Assembly: GCA_009843505.1 (NCBI GenBank)
Contig: VYDI01000031.1
Location: 109,655 to 173,654, forward strand
Length of the DNA stretch: 64,000 bases
DNA from: Holophagales bacterium
GTDB taxonomy: Bacteria; Acidobacteriota; Thermoanaerobaculia; Multivoradales; Multivoraceae
Direction of reading: 5' to 3'
Position numbers and translations under genes: made by a program. Each line of letters opens with the position of its first letter. Position 1 is the stretch's first letter. Of this stretch, positions 22,025 to 29,288 are shown one piece after another. Under the pieces are notes generated by a model. That model saw only the letters and a list, made by a program, of their open reading frames with translations. It was not told the origin of the DNA and made no database searches.

Positions 22025-22034
<10 letters not shown>
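21552..22034 (+). CDS. tadA: tRNA-specific adenosine deaminase
   Basis: Converts A34 to inosine in tRNA-Arg(ACG), a tRNA whose gene is at 60301-60377 in this window. The cytidine-deaminase-fold zinc motifs are DPLAHAEMIAL and LEPCAMCAGAMVNAR. GTG at 21552 gives 160 residues; GTG 21510 is longer, and TTG 21561 or ATG 21579 are shorter alternatives, with TTG 21561 standing 7 nt behind a TAGCGT box. The stop codon lies inside the acceptor and adjoining bases of the following tRNA-Ser gene, an overlap of 10 bp. Confidence 0.94.
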
Positions 22035-22114
<80 letters not shown>

Positions 22115-22161
22115 TGACCAGGGCGGTGGAGGGCGAGATGCGCCGGGCTGCCCGCAAACGG

Positions 22162-22251
22162 GGAGAGGTGCCAGAGTGGTCGAATGGGGCGGTCTCGAAA
22201 ACCGTTGATCGTTTACGCGATCCGTGGGTTCGAATCCCACCCTCTCCGCCA
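22162..22251 (+). tRNA. tRNA-Ser (CGA)
   Basis: Acceptor GGAGAGG/CCTCTCC, anticodon arm GCGGT-CTCGAAA-ACCGT with anticodon CGA, a long variable arm, T-arm GGTTCGAATCC and an encoded CCA. It is 47 bp after the first tRNA-Ser, probably on the same transcript. Confidence 0.97.
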
Positions 22252-22310
22252 TTCCGCTGCGGCCGCCGGGCGGTCTCCTCTCCGCCACATGCTCCAGGGA
22301 AGGAAGGAAC

Positions 22311-22445
22311 GTGAAGAGGACATACCAGCCGAACAATCGGCGTCGCAAGAAGAAGCACGGTTTCCGTCTGCGGATGAGGACCAGGCACGGTCGCGCGATC
22401 CTGTCGCGCCGCCGCCGCAAGGGCCGCAAGCGGCTGACGGTCTGA
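22311..22445 (+). CDS. rpmH: 50S ribosomal protein L34
   Basis: A 44-residue basic protein, the normal size for L34. It begins [20 protein letters not shown] and ends in an Arg/Lys-rich tail. The GTG start at 22311 has AGGAAGGA 6 nt upstream. It is followed at once by rnpA, the usual rpmH-rnpA pair, and starts the rpmH-rnpA-yidD-yidC-khpB cluster. Confidence 0.98.
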   Translation: MKRTYQPNNRRRKKKHGFRLRMRTRHGRAILSRRRRKGRKRLTV

Positions 22446-22447
22446 CG

Positions 22448-22867
22448 TTGAACCGATCGGGGAACCCCGCTCGCACCTCCGGCTTCGAGCGGGGGGACGG
22501 GCGGATACGGTCGAGTAGCGACTACCGGCGGGCCTACCGCCGGGGGCGGCGGCTGCACGGCCAGTTCGCCGTCTTCCACGTGCTCCGCAACGACGGAGAC
22601 CACGCGCGATTGGGGCTCACCGCCGGTCGCCGGGTGGGCGGCGCGGTGGCGCGCAACCGGCTCCGCCGGCGGGTGCGGGAGCACTACCGCCAGGTCGTGG
22701 CGCGCGAGCGGCTACCGGCTGTCGATGTGGTCGTGCACCTGAAGCCGACCGCGGCCGCCGCGAACCGCCGGGCGTTCTACCGTGAACTGGACCGGCTGTT
22801 CGAGACGGTGGCGAGGAAGAGCGGTGCCGGCGGCAGGTCTCGCGACCGCGGGAGGTCTCGGCGGTGA
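22448..22867 (+). CDS. rnpA: ribonuclease P protein component
   Basis: Protein subunit that helps the RNase P RNA bind precursor tRNA. The reading from TTG 22448 gives 139 residues with SSSDYRRAYRRGRRLHGQF, the central cleft sequence, and the RNR signature GGAVARNRLRRRVREHYR near residue 65. The Arg-rich C-terminal tail is longer than usual. A TTG start 2 bp after the rpmH stop is the best choice because no ATG or GTG lies in a suitable place. The stop overlaps the yidD start. Confidence 0.93.
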   Translation: MNRSGNPARTSGFERGDGRIRSSSDYRRAYRRGRRLHGQFAVFHVLRNDGDHARLGLTAGRRVGGAVARNRLRRRVREHYRQVVARERLPAVDVVVHLKPTAAAANRRAFYRELDRLFETVARKSGAGGRSRDRGRSRR

Positions 22868-23121
22868 ACCCGCTGGTGAGGCTCGCCGTGGCGATGCTCC
22901 GCGGGTACAAGCGTTGGTTTTCGCCGTTGCTCCCGCGGGCCTGCCGCTTCAGTCCTACCTGTTCCGAGTACGGCCAGATCGCACTCAAGAGCCATGGTCT
23001 GATCGTGGGAACCTGGTTGACGCTCGGCAGGCTCCTGCGCTGCCAGCCTCTGGGACGCGGCGGAATCGATCTGCCGCCGCCAGCGGCGCGGAAAGTGGAA
23101 CCCGGGGCCGCCGAGGCCTAG
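22864..23121 (+). CDS. yidD: membrane protein insertion efficiency factor YidD
   Basis: A small 85-residue peripheral membrane protein that aids YidC. It has an amphipathic N-terminus (LVRLAVAMLRGYKRWFSPLL) and the conserved CRFSPTCSEYGQIAL motif with two cysteines, then LLRCQPLGRGGIDLPP. GTG at 22864 overlaps the rnpA stop. A second, diverged YidD with a membrane segment is encoded at 51915-52292. Confidence 0.96.
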   Translation: MNPLVRLAVAMLRGYKRWFSPLLPRACRFSPTCSEYGQIALKSHGLIVGTWLTLGRLLRCQPLGRGGIDLPPPAARKVEPGAAEA

Positions 23122-23130
23122 CAGAGACCG

Positions 23131-24870
23131 ATGGACAACCGCAGACTCCTCCTGGCGGCGCTGCTGTCGCTCGGCGTCCTCCTGCTCTGGTCGACGTTCG
23201 TGGCTCCTCCTCCGCCGCCGGTGGAACGGGCTCCGGTCGTCGTCGGGGAGGGAGCGCCGGCGACACAGCCCGAGACGACGGCGCCGGCTCCGACGGCGCA
23301 GCCCGAGACCGCGGCACCGGTGTCGGTCTTCGAACGGGTGGAAGCCTCCCTGGAGGAGAGGGTGGTCATCGAGTCGGGCAACGCCAGACTCGAGTTCACG
23401 AACCGTGGCGCCCAGTTGCTGTCCTTCGAGCTGCTGCGCCCGGACGGCGCCGAGCCCGTCGAACTCGTACGCCGGCGCGAGCCGGGCCAGCCGTATCCGT
23501 TCGGTCTGTCGGGGCCGCAGCGGGACTCCCCGCTCAACGATGCCCTGTTCGTCGTGGAGCGTTCCCGGGAGAACGGTGACGAGCGGGTCGTTTTCCGCTA
23601 TAGCGGAGACCGGGGCTCGGCGACGAAGACGTTCCGCTTTCCGACGGTGAACCCCCAGGGCGGCGGCCTGACCTTCCTCTACGAGGTCGAGTCGCCGGGC
23701 GACGCCTGGGGCCTGGTGCTCGGTCCCGGCATCCGGAACCCGAGCGTGGACGAACTCCAGAGCCGGCTGTCGAGCCAGCAGCGGCGGGCTGCGACGTGGT
23801 TCGCGGGCGGCGAGATGGACTCCCTCGAGCCGCGCCGCGCGGACGATCCGCAGCAACTCGGCGAGGGCGCGCGCTGGGTGGCGCTCGAAGACCGCTACTT
23901 CATCACCGCCGTCATTCCGTCGGGGGCGCGCGGCACCGTGCAGGCGCTGCCCGTGGCCAATCTTGACGAAAGCGACGGCAGCCTGCGCGGCTTCACGCTG
24001 TTCGAGGCCGGCGACGTCACGACGGAAGACCTGACCCGCGACCTGATGCTGGTGCTCGAAGCCTCTGGAGGCCAGCTCGCCGGACGAGCGTACTTCGGCG
24101 ACAAGCAGTACGACGCGCTGGCTGGCATGCGTGTGCGACTCGAGAAGACGGTTCGCTACGGCTTCTTCGGCGTGATCTCGCGTCCTCTCCAGTTTGGTTT
24201 ACGCTGGATTTACGACAACATCGTGGCGAACTACGGGTGGAGCATCGTCCTGATGACGGTGCTGATCCGGCTCGTTCTGTTCCCGCTGACCCACAAGAGT
24301 CAGGTTTCCATGCAGCGGATTCAGAAGCTGAATCCGCGAATGGAGGCGATCCGTGCGAAGTACCGGCCCAAGCTCAAGGACGGCAAGGGCCGGCCCCGCA
24401 TGGACCAGCAGCGCAAGATGAACGAGGAGATTCAGGGGCTGTTCCGGGAGGAAGGCGTGAACCCGGCCAGCGGCTGCCTGCCAATCCTGTTCCAGATGCC
24501 TGTCTTCTTCGGCTTCTTCCGTCTCCTGAGCGAGGCGGTCGAGCTCTGGGATGCAGCCTGGCTCGGGTGGATCGGGAACCTGGCCCTGCCGGATCCGATC
24601 TACGTGTTGCCCCTCGTCATGGGAGCTTCCCAGTTCCTCCAGCAGCGGATGTTGCCGCCGCCGGCGAACAAGACCCAGAAGCTGATCATCAACACGATGC
24701 CGATCTGGTTCACGATCTTCTCGTTCAGCTTCCCCAGCGGTCTGGTTCTCTACTGGCTGACGAACAACGTGCTGGGAATCGTGCAGACGGGCGTCTACAA
24801 CAAGCTGAAGAAGAGGGGTTACCTGGGCGGCGAACCGGCCGCGCAGACGACCGAGACCAAGAAGAAGTGA
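23131..24870 (+). CDS. yidC: membrane protein insertase YidC
   Basis: Inserts and folds inner-membrane proteins. The 579-residue protein is of the Gram-negative type: an N-terminal membrane segment (RRLLLAALLSLGVLLLW), a Pro/Ala/Thr-rich spacer, a large periplasmic beta domain (about residues 70-330), then the five-helix insertase core starting near YGFFGVISRPLQFGLRWIYD and ending before the basic tail. The core includes NPASGCLPILFQMPVFFGFF. The gene follows yidD by 9 bp. Confidence 0.97.
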   Translation: MDNRRLLLAALLSLGVLLLWSTFVAPPPPPVERAPVVVGEGAPATQPETTAPAPTAQPETAAPVSVFERVEASLEERVVIESGNARLEFTNRGAQLLSFELLRPDGAEPVELVRRREPGQPYPFGLSGPQRDSPLNDALFVVERSRENGDERVVFRYSGDRGSATKTFRFPTVNPQGGGLTFLYEVESPGDAWGLVLGPGIRNPSVDELQSRLSSQQRRAATWFAGGEMDSLEPRRADDPQQLGEGARWVALEDRYFITAVIPSGARGTVQALPVANLDESDGSLRGFTLFEAGDVTTEDLTRDLMLVLEASGGQLAGRAYFGDKQYDALAGMRVRLEKTVRYGFFGVISRPLQFGLRWIYDNIVANYGWSIVLMTVLIRLVLFPLTHKSQVSMQRIQKLNPRMEAIRAKYRPKLKDGKGRPRMDQQRKMNEEIQGLFREEGVNPASGCLPILFQMPVFFGFFRLLSEAVELWDAAWLGWIGNLALPDPIYVLPLVMGASQFLQQRMLPPPANKTQKLIINTMPIWFTIFSFSFPSGLVLYWLTNNVLGIVQTGVYNKLKKRGYLGGEPAAQTTETKKK

Positions 24871-24886
24871 GGGCAAGGCAGCAGCG

Positions 24887-25693
24887 ATGAATGCGATGAA
24901 CAGCATGTTCTTCTCGGGAGAGACCGAGTCCCGGGCCATCCTGGCGGCGGCGAACCACTTCGGCGTGTCGCCGGAGCAGATCGTGTTCGACCGGGTGGAG
25001 AAACGGCACGGCTTCGTGAAGCATCGCCGGGTGGTGATTCGCGTCGACCCGGCCAGCGTCGACCGGAGCGCTGAGGGTGGCGCCGTCGAGAATGAAAGTC
25101 CCGCCGAAGTGGTGACCGACCCTGTCGTCGAAGCGGCGGCTCCCGCCGTCGACGAGCCAGCGCCAGAGCCAGCGCCAGAGCCAGCGTCGCCGCCGGAGCA
25201 AGATGCGACGGAGGCCGTTGAGGCGGAGGCGCCCGAACAGGCCTCCGAGGAGGTCCTCTCGATCGCGCATGCGGCCCTAGAGCAACTGCTGGAACTGGCC
25301 GATCTCGAGGTTTCGGCGGAGATCGTCCTGACCGATGAGAGGTTGGAAGTCGAGATCGAAGGCGTGGACGAAGAACTCCTCGTCGAGGACGAAGGCCAGG
25401 TCCTGCTGGCGCTCCAGCACCTTTTGCCGCGGGTCATGTACGGCCAGCTCGGACGGATCATCCCGTGCCGTCTCGACAGCGGCGGCTACCAGCGCAAGAA
25501 GGAGGAACGCTTGCGCGGCCTCGCCCGCCGCGTGGCCGAAGAGGTCGTCAGCCGCGGCGGCACGCGCACCCTGCGCCCCATGAACCCGGCCGACCGCCGC
25601 ATCGTCCACCTCACCCTGGCCGACGACCCGGACGTCGAAACCGAAAGCCAGGGCAACGGCTACTTCAAACGCGTCAGCATCCGCCTGCTGTAG
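24887..25693 (+). CDS. khpB: Jag/KhpB-type RNA-binding protein
   Basis: A 268-residue cytoplasmic RNA-binding protein usually encoded after yidC. The Jag N-terminal domain (MFFSGETESRAILAAANHFG) is followed by an acidic Pro/Ala/Glu-rich linker with a short PAPE repeat at about residues 85-100, then a KH domain, then an R3H domain (RRVAEEVVSRGGTRTLRPMN, then PADRRIVHLTL). It ends the rpmH operon. A 0.8-kb repeat-rich region with no genes follows. Confidence 0.93.
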   Translation: MNAMNSMFFSGETESRAILAAANHFGVSPEQIVFDRVEKRHGFVKHRRVVIRVDPASVDRSAEGGAVENESPAEVVTDPVVEAAAPAVDEPAPEPAPEPASPPEQDATEAVEAEAPEQASEEVLSIAHAALEQLLELADLEVSAEIVLTDERLEVEIEGVDEELLVEDEGQVLLALQHLLPRVMYGQLGRIIPCRLDSGGYQRKKEERLRGLARRVAEEVVSRGGTRTLRPMNPADRRIVHLTLADDPDVETESQGNGYFKRVSIRLL

Positions 25694-25720
25694 CGGCCGG
25701 CGCGCCGCGCGGCGTGGCGT

Positions 25721-26315
25721 GCACCCGTCTGCCGCGGAGGCCCGAGGGGGAGGGTCCCCAGCGGACGCTTGCGCTTTCTTGCTGGAGGGAAGGTCGGCGC
25801 TCGCTTCGGTCGGCTGCGCTGCGGTAGGTCGTTGGTGGAGGTGACGATCACGGGAGACGCTTGCCTCCAGCCCGCTGGGGACCCTCCCCTCCGGACCCCA
25901 CTCCTGACTGGAGTATGTCGGCTTGCGCCCGTCTGCCGCGGAGGCCCGAGGGGGAGGTCCCCATCGGCCGCTCACGCTTTCTTGGTGGATGGGAGGGCAG
26001 CGCTCGCTTCGGTCGGCTGCGCTGCGGTAGGTCGTTGGTGGAGGTGACGATCACGGGAGACGCTTGCCTCCAGCCCGCTGGGGACCCTCCCCTCCGGACC
26101 CCACTCCTGACTGGAGTATGTCGGCTTGCGCCCGTCTGCCGCGGAGGCCCGAGGGGGAGGTCCCCATCGGCCGCTCACGCTTTCTTGGTGGATGGGAGGG
26201 CAGCGCTCGCTTCGGTCGGCTGCGCTGCGGTAGGTCGTTGGTGGAGGTGACGATCTCGGGAGACGCTTGCCTCCAGCCCGCTGGGGACCCTCCCCCTCGG
26301 GCCTCCGCGGCAGAC
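25721..26315. repeat. three-unit array of a palindrome-ended repeat element
   Basis: Fills most of the 830-bp gap between khpB and rsmG, which contains no credible gene. Units start at 25721, 25925 and 26128 (204 and 203 bp periods). The outer ends, 25727-25764 and 26278-26315, are perfect inverted copies of 38 bp, starting GTCTGCCGCGGAGGCCCGAG. Each unit has an inner block with CGCTTCGGTCGGCTGCGCTG and GTAGGTCGTTGGTGGAGGTG that also occurs, inverted, in the solo copy at 18532-18706. Open frames across the array repeat with its period and are artefacts. Confidence 0.9.
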
Positions 26316-26352
26316 TGGAGGCCGTGCCAGACAAGCTGGGCACGGCGCTCCA

Positions 26353-26380
26353 CACTGGGTGCGCCGGCGTCCTCGCCGGC
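26353..26380 (+). repeat. 28-bp hairpin repeat, copy 1
   Basis: CACTGGGTGC followed by the stem-loop GCCGGCG-TCCT-CGCCGGC. Exact copies occur at 51885-51912 (same strand) and 57390-57417 (opposite strand, inside tsaD). REP-like in design. Confidence 0.85.
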
Positions 26381-26486
26381 CCTTGGGCAGATCGCGCGAG
26401 GCGTCAGCCTCGCTCCTTGTACGGGAAAGGTAGCCTCGCCGGACTCGTGCGGTGGGAATGGTCAGCGGCGGGCGTACGGTTCGTGA

Positions 26487-26502
26487 TGTTTCACGTGAAA
26501 CA
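26487..26502. promoter_or_regulatory. parS site 1
   Basis: TGTTTCACGTGAAACA, a perfect 16-bp palindrome equal to the canonical ParB-binding site. It stands just upstream of rsmG-parA-parB, where ParB would load and spread. Confidence 0.96.
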
Positions 26503-26523
26503 CCCAGGCCAACGGCCTCGCAG

Positions 26524-27171
26524 GTGTTTCACGTGAAACACCGCCACCTGTTTCAGCGAGAGTTCGGCGCCGAGTTGCCGCAGCAAGTAGTCGACCGGCT
26601 GGCGTGCCATGCTGAGCTCCTGAAGCGGTGGAACCGGGTGGTGCGGCTGGTTGGCGAAGCGGAGCCCGGGGAGTGGATTCGTCGTCACTACGCGGAATCG
26701 GTCGCGGCTAGGGCGTACTGGCGGGGCTCGACGGGAGAAGGCGGCAGCGAGCCCGGGCTTCTCGACATCGGCAGCGGCGCGGGTTTCCCCGGGCTAATCC
26801 TCGCGGCGCTTCATCCTGAGCGGCCGGTGACTCTTGTCGAGGTACGCGAACGGAAGGCCGCGTTTCTGGCGGAGGCAGTGCGCGAGCTCGGTCTGCCCAA
26901 CGTGCGGGTCGTCCGGGAGCGCTTCGATGCCGAACTCGCAGAGCGGCTCGGGGGGGCGGTAGAGTGCGCGACGATTCGTGGCCTTCGGCTCCCGGAGCCC
27001 ACGATGGCTCGCCTGGTGGAAGCCTTGCCGGATGAGGGGCGCCTCGTGGTTTGGGTCGGCCGGTGCGTTGCGACCGGGCTGCTGGATACCTGTGTTGTGG
27101 AACAAGAGATGAATGCGCCTGACAGACCGCACCGGCGGATTCTCTGCCTCCGGCCGCTTCGCCGTGGCTGA
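26524..27171 (+). CDS. rsmG: 16S rRNA (guanine-N7) methyltransferase RsmG
   Basis: Methylates G527 of 16S rRNA. The SAM-binding motif is LDIGSGAGFPGLILA, preceded by the family segment HAELLKRWNRVVRLV and followed by TLVEVRERKAAFLAE. The start is uncertain: GTG 26524 gives 215 residues, matching the family's usual N-terminal length, and GTG 26533 is nearly as good. Both are inside parS site 2. ATG 26458 or GTG 26452 would add over 20 residues read through both parS sites. No ribosome site was seen for any of them. The end overlaps parA by 8 bp. Confidence 0.92.
   Translation: MFHVKHRHLFQREFGAELPQQVVDRLACHAELLKRWNRVVRLVGEAEPGEWIRRHYAESVAARAYWRGSTGEGGSEPGLLDIGSGAGFPGLILAALHPERPVTLVEVRERKAAFLAEAVRELGLPNVRVVRERFDAELAERLGGAVECATIRGLRLPEPTMARLVEALPDEGRLVVWVGRCVATGLLDTCVVEQEMNAPDRPHRRILCLRPLRRG
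26525..26540. promoter_or_regulatory. parS site 2
   Basis: A second perfect TGTTTCACGTGAAACA, 22 bp after the first. It overlaps the likely start codon of rsmG (GTG at 26524 or 26533). Confidence 0.96.
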
Positions 27172-27925
27172 CGTCCTGGCGGTGGCCAACCAGAAGGGCG
27201 GCGTCGGCAAGACGACGTCCGCGATCAACCTGGCGGCGGCGTTCGGCGCGATGGAGCGAAGGGTGCTGTTGGTGGACAGCGATCCGCAGGGCAATGCGAG
27301 CCGCGGCGTGGGCTGGTCGGGCCGGCCGCCGACGCTGTTCGACGTGCTGTCCGGCGAGGCGAGCGCCGGGGAGGTGGTCGTCGCCAGCGGTTTCCCTTAT
27401 CTCGACCTGCTGCCGGCGAACCGGGACCTGGTCGGAGCCGAGTTCGGCCTCCAGCGCGACGCCGACTGGATCCGGCGGCTTGCGTCCTCGCTCGAGGAAC
27501 TGGACGGCGGGTACGAGCGGATCTTCGTCGACTGTCCTCCCGCGCTGGGCCGGTTGACCCTGAACGCATTGTTCGCCGCCGATGCCGTCATCGTGCCGCT
27601 TCAGTGCGAGTACTTCGCGCTCGAGGGGATCAGCGAACTGCTGGCGACCGTGCAGCGGGTGCGGGAGTTGGGGCGGCCCGAGCTGGAGATCGCCGGCGTC
27701 GTCCTTACCATGTACGACGATCGCACGAACCTGTCGCGGGACGTGGCGAAGGAAGTGCGCAGACACTTCGGATCGGTCGTCTGCGATACGATCGTCCCGC
27801 GCAACGTTCGTCTTGCGGAAGCCCCAAGTTACGGTATGCCGGTCCTGCAGTACGACATCAAGAGTAAAGGCTCACAGGCGTACCTGGGTCTGGCGCACGA
27901 ACTTGCGGGCCGCCGTCCCCGATGA
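27164..27925 (+). CDS. parA: chromosome-partitioning ATPase ParA (Soj)
   Basis: Deviant Walker ATPase that moves ParB-parS complexes over the nucleoid. The 253-residue protein starts ADVLAVANQKGGVGKTT, with the deviant Walker A lysines, then LLVDSDPQGNASRG and FVDCPPALGRLTLNAL. GTG at 27164 is chosen because it places the conserved start next to the Walker box; a longer reading from 27113 lies in rsmG. There is no helix-turn-helix extension, so it is the chromosomal rather than plasmid type I form. It overlaps parB (ATGA). Confidence 0.97.
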   Translation: MADVLAVANQKGGVGKTTSAINLAAAFGAMERRVLLVDSDPQGNASRGVGWSGRPPTLFDVLSGEASAGEVVVASGFPYLDLLPANRDLVGAEFGLQRDADWIRRLASSLEELDGGYERIFVDCPPALGRLTLNALFAADAVIVPLQCEYFALEGISELLATVQRVRELGRPELEIAGVVLTMYDDRTNLSRDVAKEVRRHFGSVVCDTIVPRNVRLAEAPSYGMPVLQYDIKSKGSQAYLGLAHELAGRRPR

Positions 27926-28797
27926 GTGGCCGGCGCCCGGGACTGGGCCGAGGGCTGGATGCCCTCTTCGCCGACAGCGGCGCTCTTCCGCCGACCGCTC
28001 CGCGCGCCGTCCGGGAGCTGCCTGTCGCTCAGCTCGAGCCGAACAGTCGTCAGCCGCGCGACCGGTTCGATGATGCCGAGCTGGCGGATCTCGCCGGCTC
28101 CATAGCGAAGCAGGGAGTACTCCAGCCTCTGGTCGTCACGGGAGATCCCGCCCGCGGCGGCGCCTATCGAATCGTCGCTGGGGAACGCCGCTGGCGCGCG
28201 GCCCGCAAGGCAGGCCTGGAGACGGTACCCGTCGTCTTCCGCGAAGTAGGGAGCGACCGCGAACTCCTCGAACTCGCGCTGGTCGAGAACCTGCAGCGCG
28301 CCGATCTGAACGCACTGGAAGAGGCCGAGGCGTTCCGGGCGTTGAGCGAGGAGTTCGAGCTGTCGCAGCAGGAGATCGCGGACCGGGTGGGCCGTAGCAG
28401 GGCCGCCGTCGCGAACTCCCTTCGTCTGTTGCGCCTTCCCGGCGCCGTTCAGGATCAGATCCGGTCGGGAGCGCTGACCGCGGGCCAGGCGCGTCCGCTG
28501 CTGTCACTCGGAGACGAGAGAGGCCAGGTGGAGCTGGCGGCGCGGGCCCAGCGGGAGTCGCTCAGTGCGCGAGAGTTGGAGCGGATCGTCTCCGCCGGGC
28601 CGCGGAAGAGATCCGCCGCGACCGCCAAGGCCGCCGGGGGCGACCCCGACACCGCGCACGCGGTGGAGCGACTGACGCGTAAACTGCAGACACGAGTCGA
28701 GATCAGCCGCCGCGCGCGTGGCGGCGGCGTACTCAAGATCCACTTCCACTCCGAGCCGGAGCTGATTCGGTTGTACGAACGGCTGTCCGCGGAGTGA
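27922..28797 (+). CDS. parB: chromosome-partitioning protein ParB (Spo0J)
   Basis: CTP-dependent DNA clamp that loads at parS. The 291-residue protein has the N-terminal GRGLDALFAD segment, the ParB/Srx CTPase motif GERRWRAARKAGLETVP, NLQRADLNALEEAEAF, the helix-turn-helix SQQEIADRVGRSRAAVANSL that reads parS, and a C-terminal dimerisation domain. Both parS sites lie about 1.4 kb upstream. The ATG overlaps the parA stop. Confidence 0.97.
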   Translation: MSGRRPGLGRGLDALFADSGALPPTAPRAVRELPVAQLEPNSRQPRDRFDDAELADLAGSIAKQGVLQPLVVTGDPARGGAYRIVAGERRWRAARKAGLETVPVVFREVGSDRELLELALVENLQRADLNALEEAEAFRALSEEFELSQQEIADRVGRSRAAVANSLRLLRLPGAVQDQIRSGALTAGQARPLLSLGDERGQVELAARAQRESLSARELERIVSAGPRKRSAATAKAAGGDPDTAHAVERLTRKLQTRVEISRRARGGGVLKIHFHSEPELIRLYERLSAE

Positions 28798-28820
28798 CCA
28801 ACGTCGGAGCGTGCTGAGCT

Positions 28821-29261
28821 ATGTCCAAAACCTTGAGAACCGGATCTTCCGGAGAACTGAATGGCTTTCTTGATGCCGGCTGCGAGGTCCACGGGGAACT
28901 CCGATTCGAGAACACCTTCAGGGTGCATGGCCGGTTCAAGGGCACCGTGGAATCGGAAGGCCAGTTGATCATCGGCGAGGGCGGTGTCGTGGAAGGCGTT
29001 GTGGCCGTGGGCGAACTCCATGTATCGGGCCGCCTCGAGGGGCGGGTCGAGACCACGCGACGGACCGAGATCGGCGCCAACGGCCGGGTCGAGGGAGAGA
29101 TCAACGCTCCGGTCCTCGTCATCGAGAGCGGCGCCTTCTTCCAGGGCCAGTGCACGATGCAATCGAAGCCCTCCCGGCCTCCCGCCAGCGCGGAGCCCGC
29201 GATGGTCGAAGCAGCTCAGGGCGAGAGCAAGCCGGAAACCGACGAGCACGTCGCACACTAG
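28821..29261 (+). CDS. bactofilin family protein
   Basis: A 146-residue cytoskeletal polymer-forming protein. The central part is a right-handed beta-helix core with repeating short strands: CEVHGELRFENTFRVHGRFK, QLIIGEGGVVEG, ELHVSGRLEGRVETTRR and TEIGANGRVEGEI. The tails are Ser/Pro-rich and unstructured. Bactofilins often lie near parAB and help position the chromosome-partition or cell-wall machinery, so co-expression with parAB is reasonable. The gap to parB is 23 bp. Confidence 0.92.
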   Translation: MSKTLRTGSSGELNGFLDAGCEVHGELRFENTFRVHGRFKGTVESEGQLIIGEGGVVEGVVAVGELHVSGRLEGRVETTRRTEIGANGRVEGEINAPVLVIESGAFFQGQCTMQSKPSRPPASAEPAMVEAAQGESKPETDEHVAH

Positions 29262-29288
29262 GCGCCCGCGGAGCAGCCGCGGGGGGCA

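Noticed and set aside
25721..26315. CRISPR array
   Set aside because: Units of about 203 bp with near-identical sequence throughout and no short unique spacers, and no cas genes nearby.
25465..26486. Several frames of 60-140 codons across the repeat array
   Set aside because: They recur with the 203-bp period in both strands, so they are by-products of the repeat.
26486..26536. 16-codon frame MFHVKHPGQRPRRCFT between the parS sites
   Set aside because: Its start and stop are created by the two parS palindromes; a leader-peptide role is possible but there is no support.
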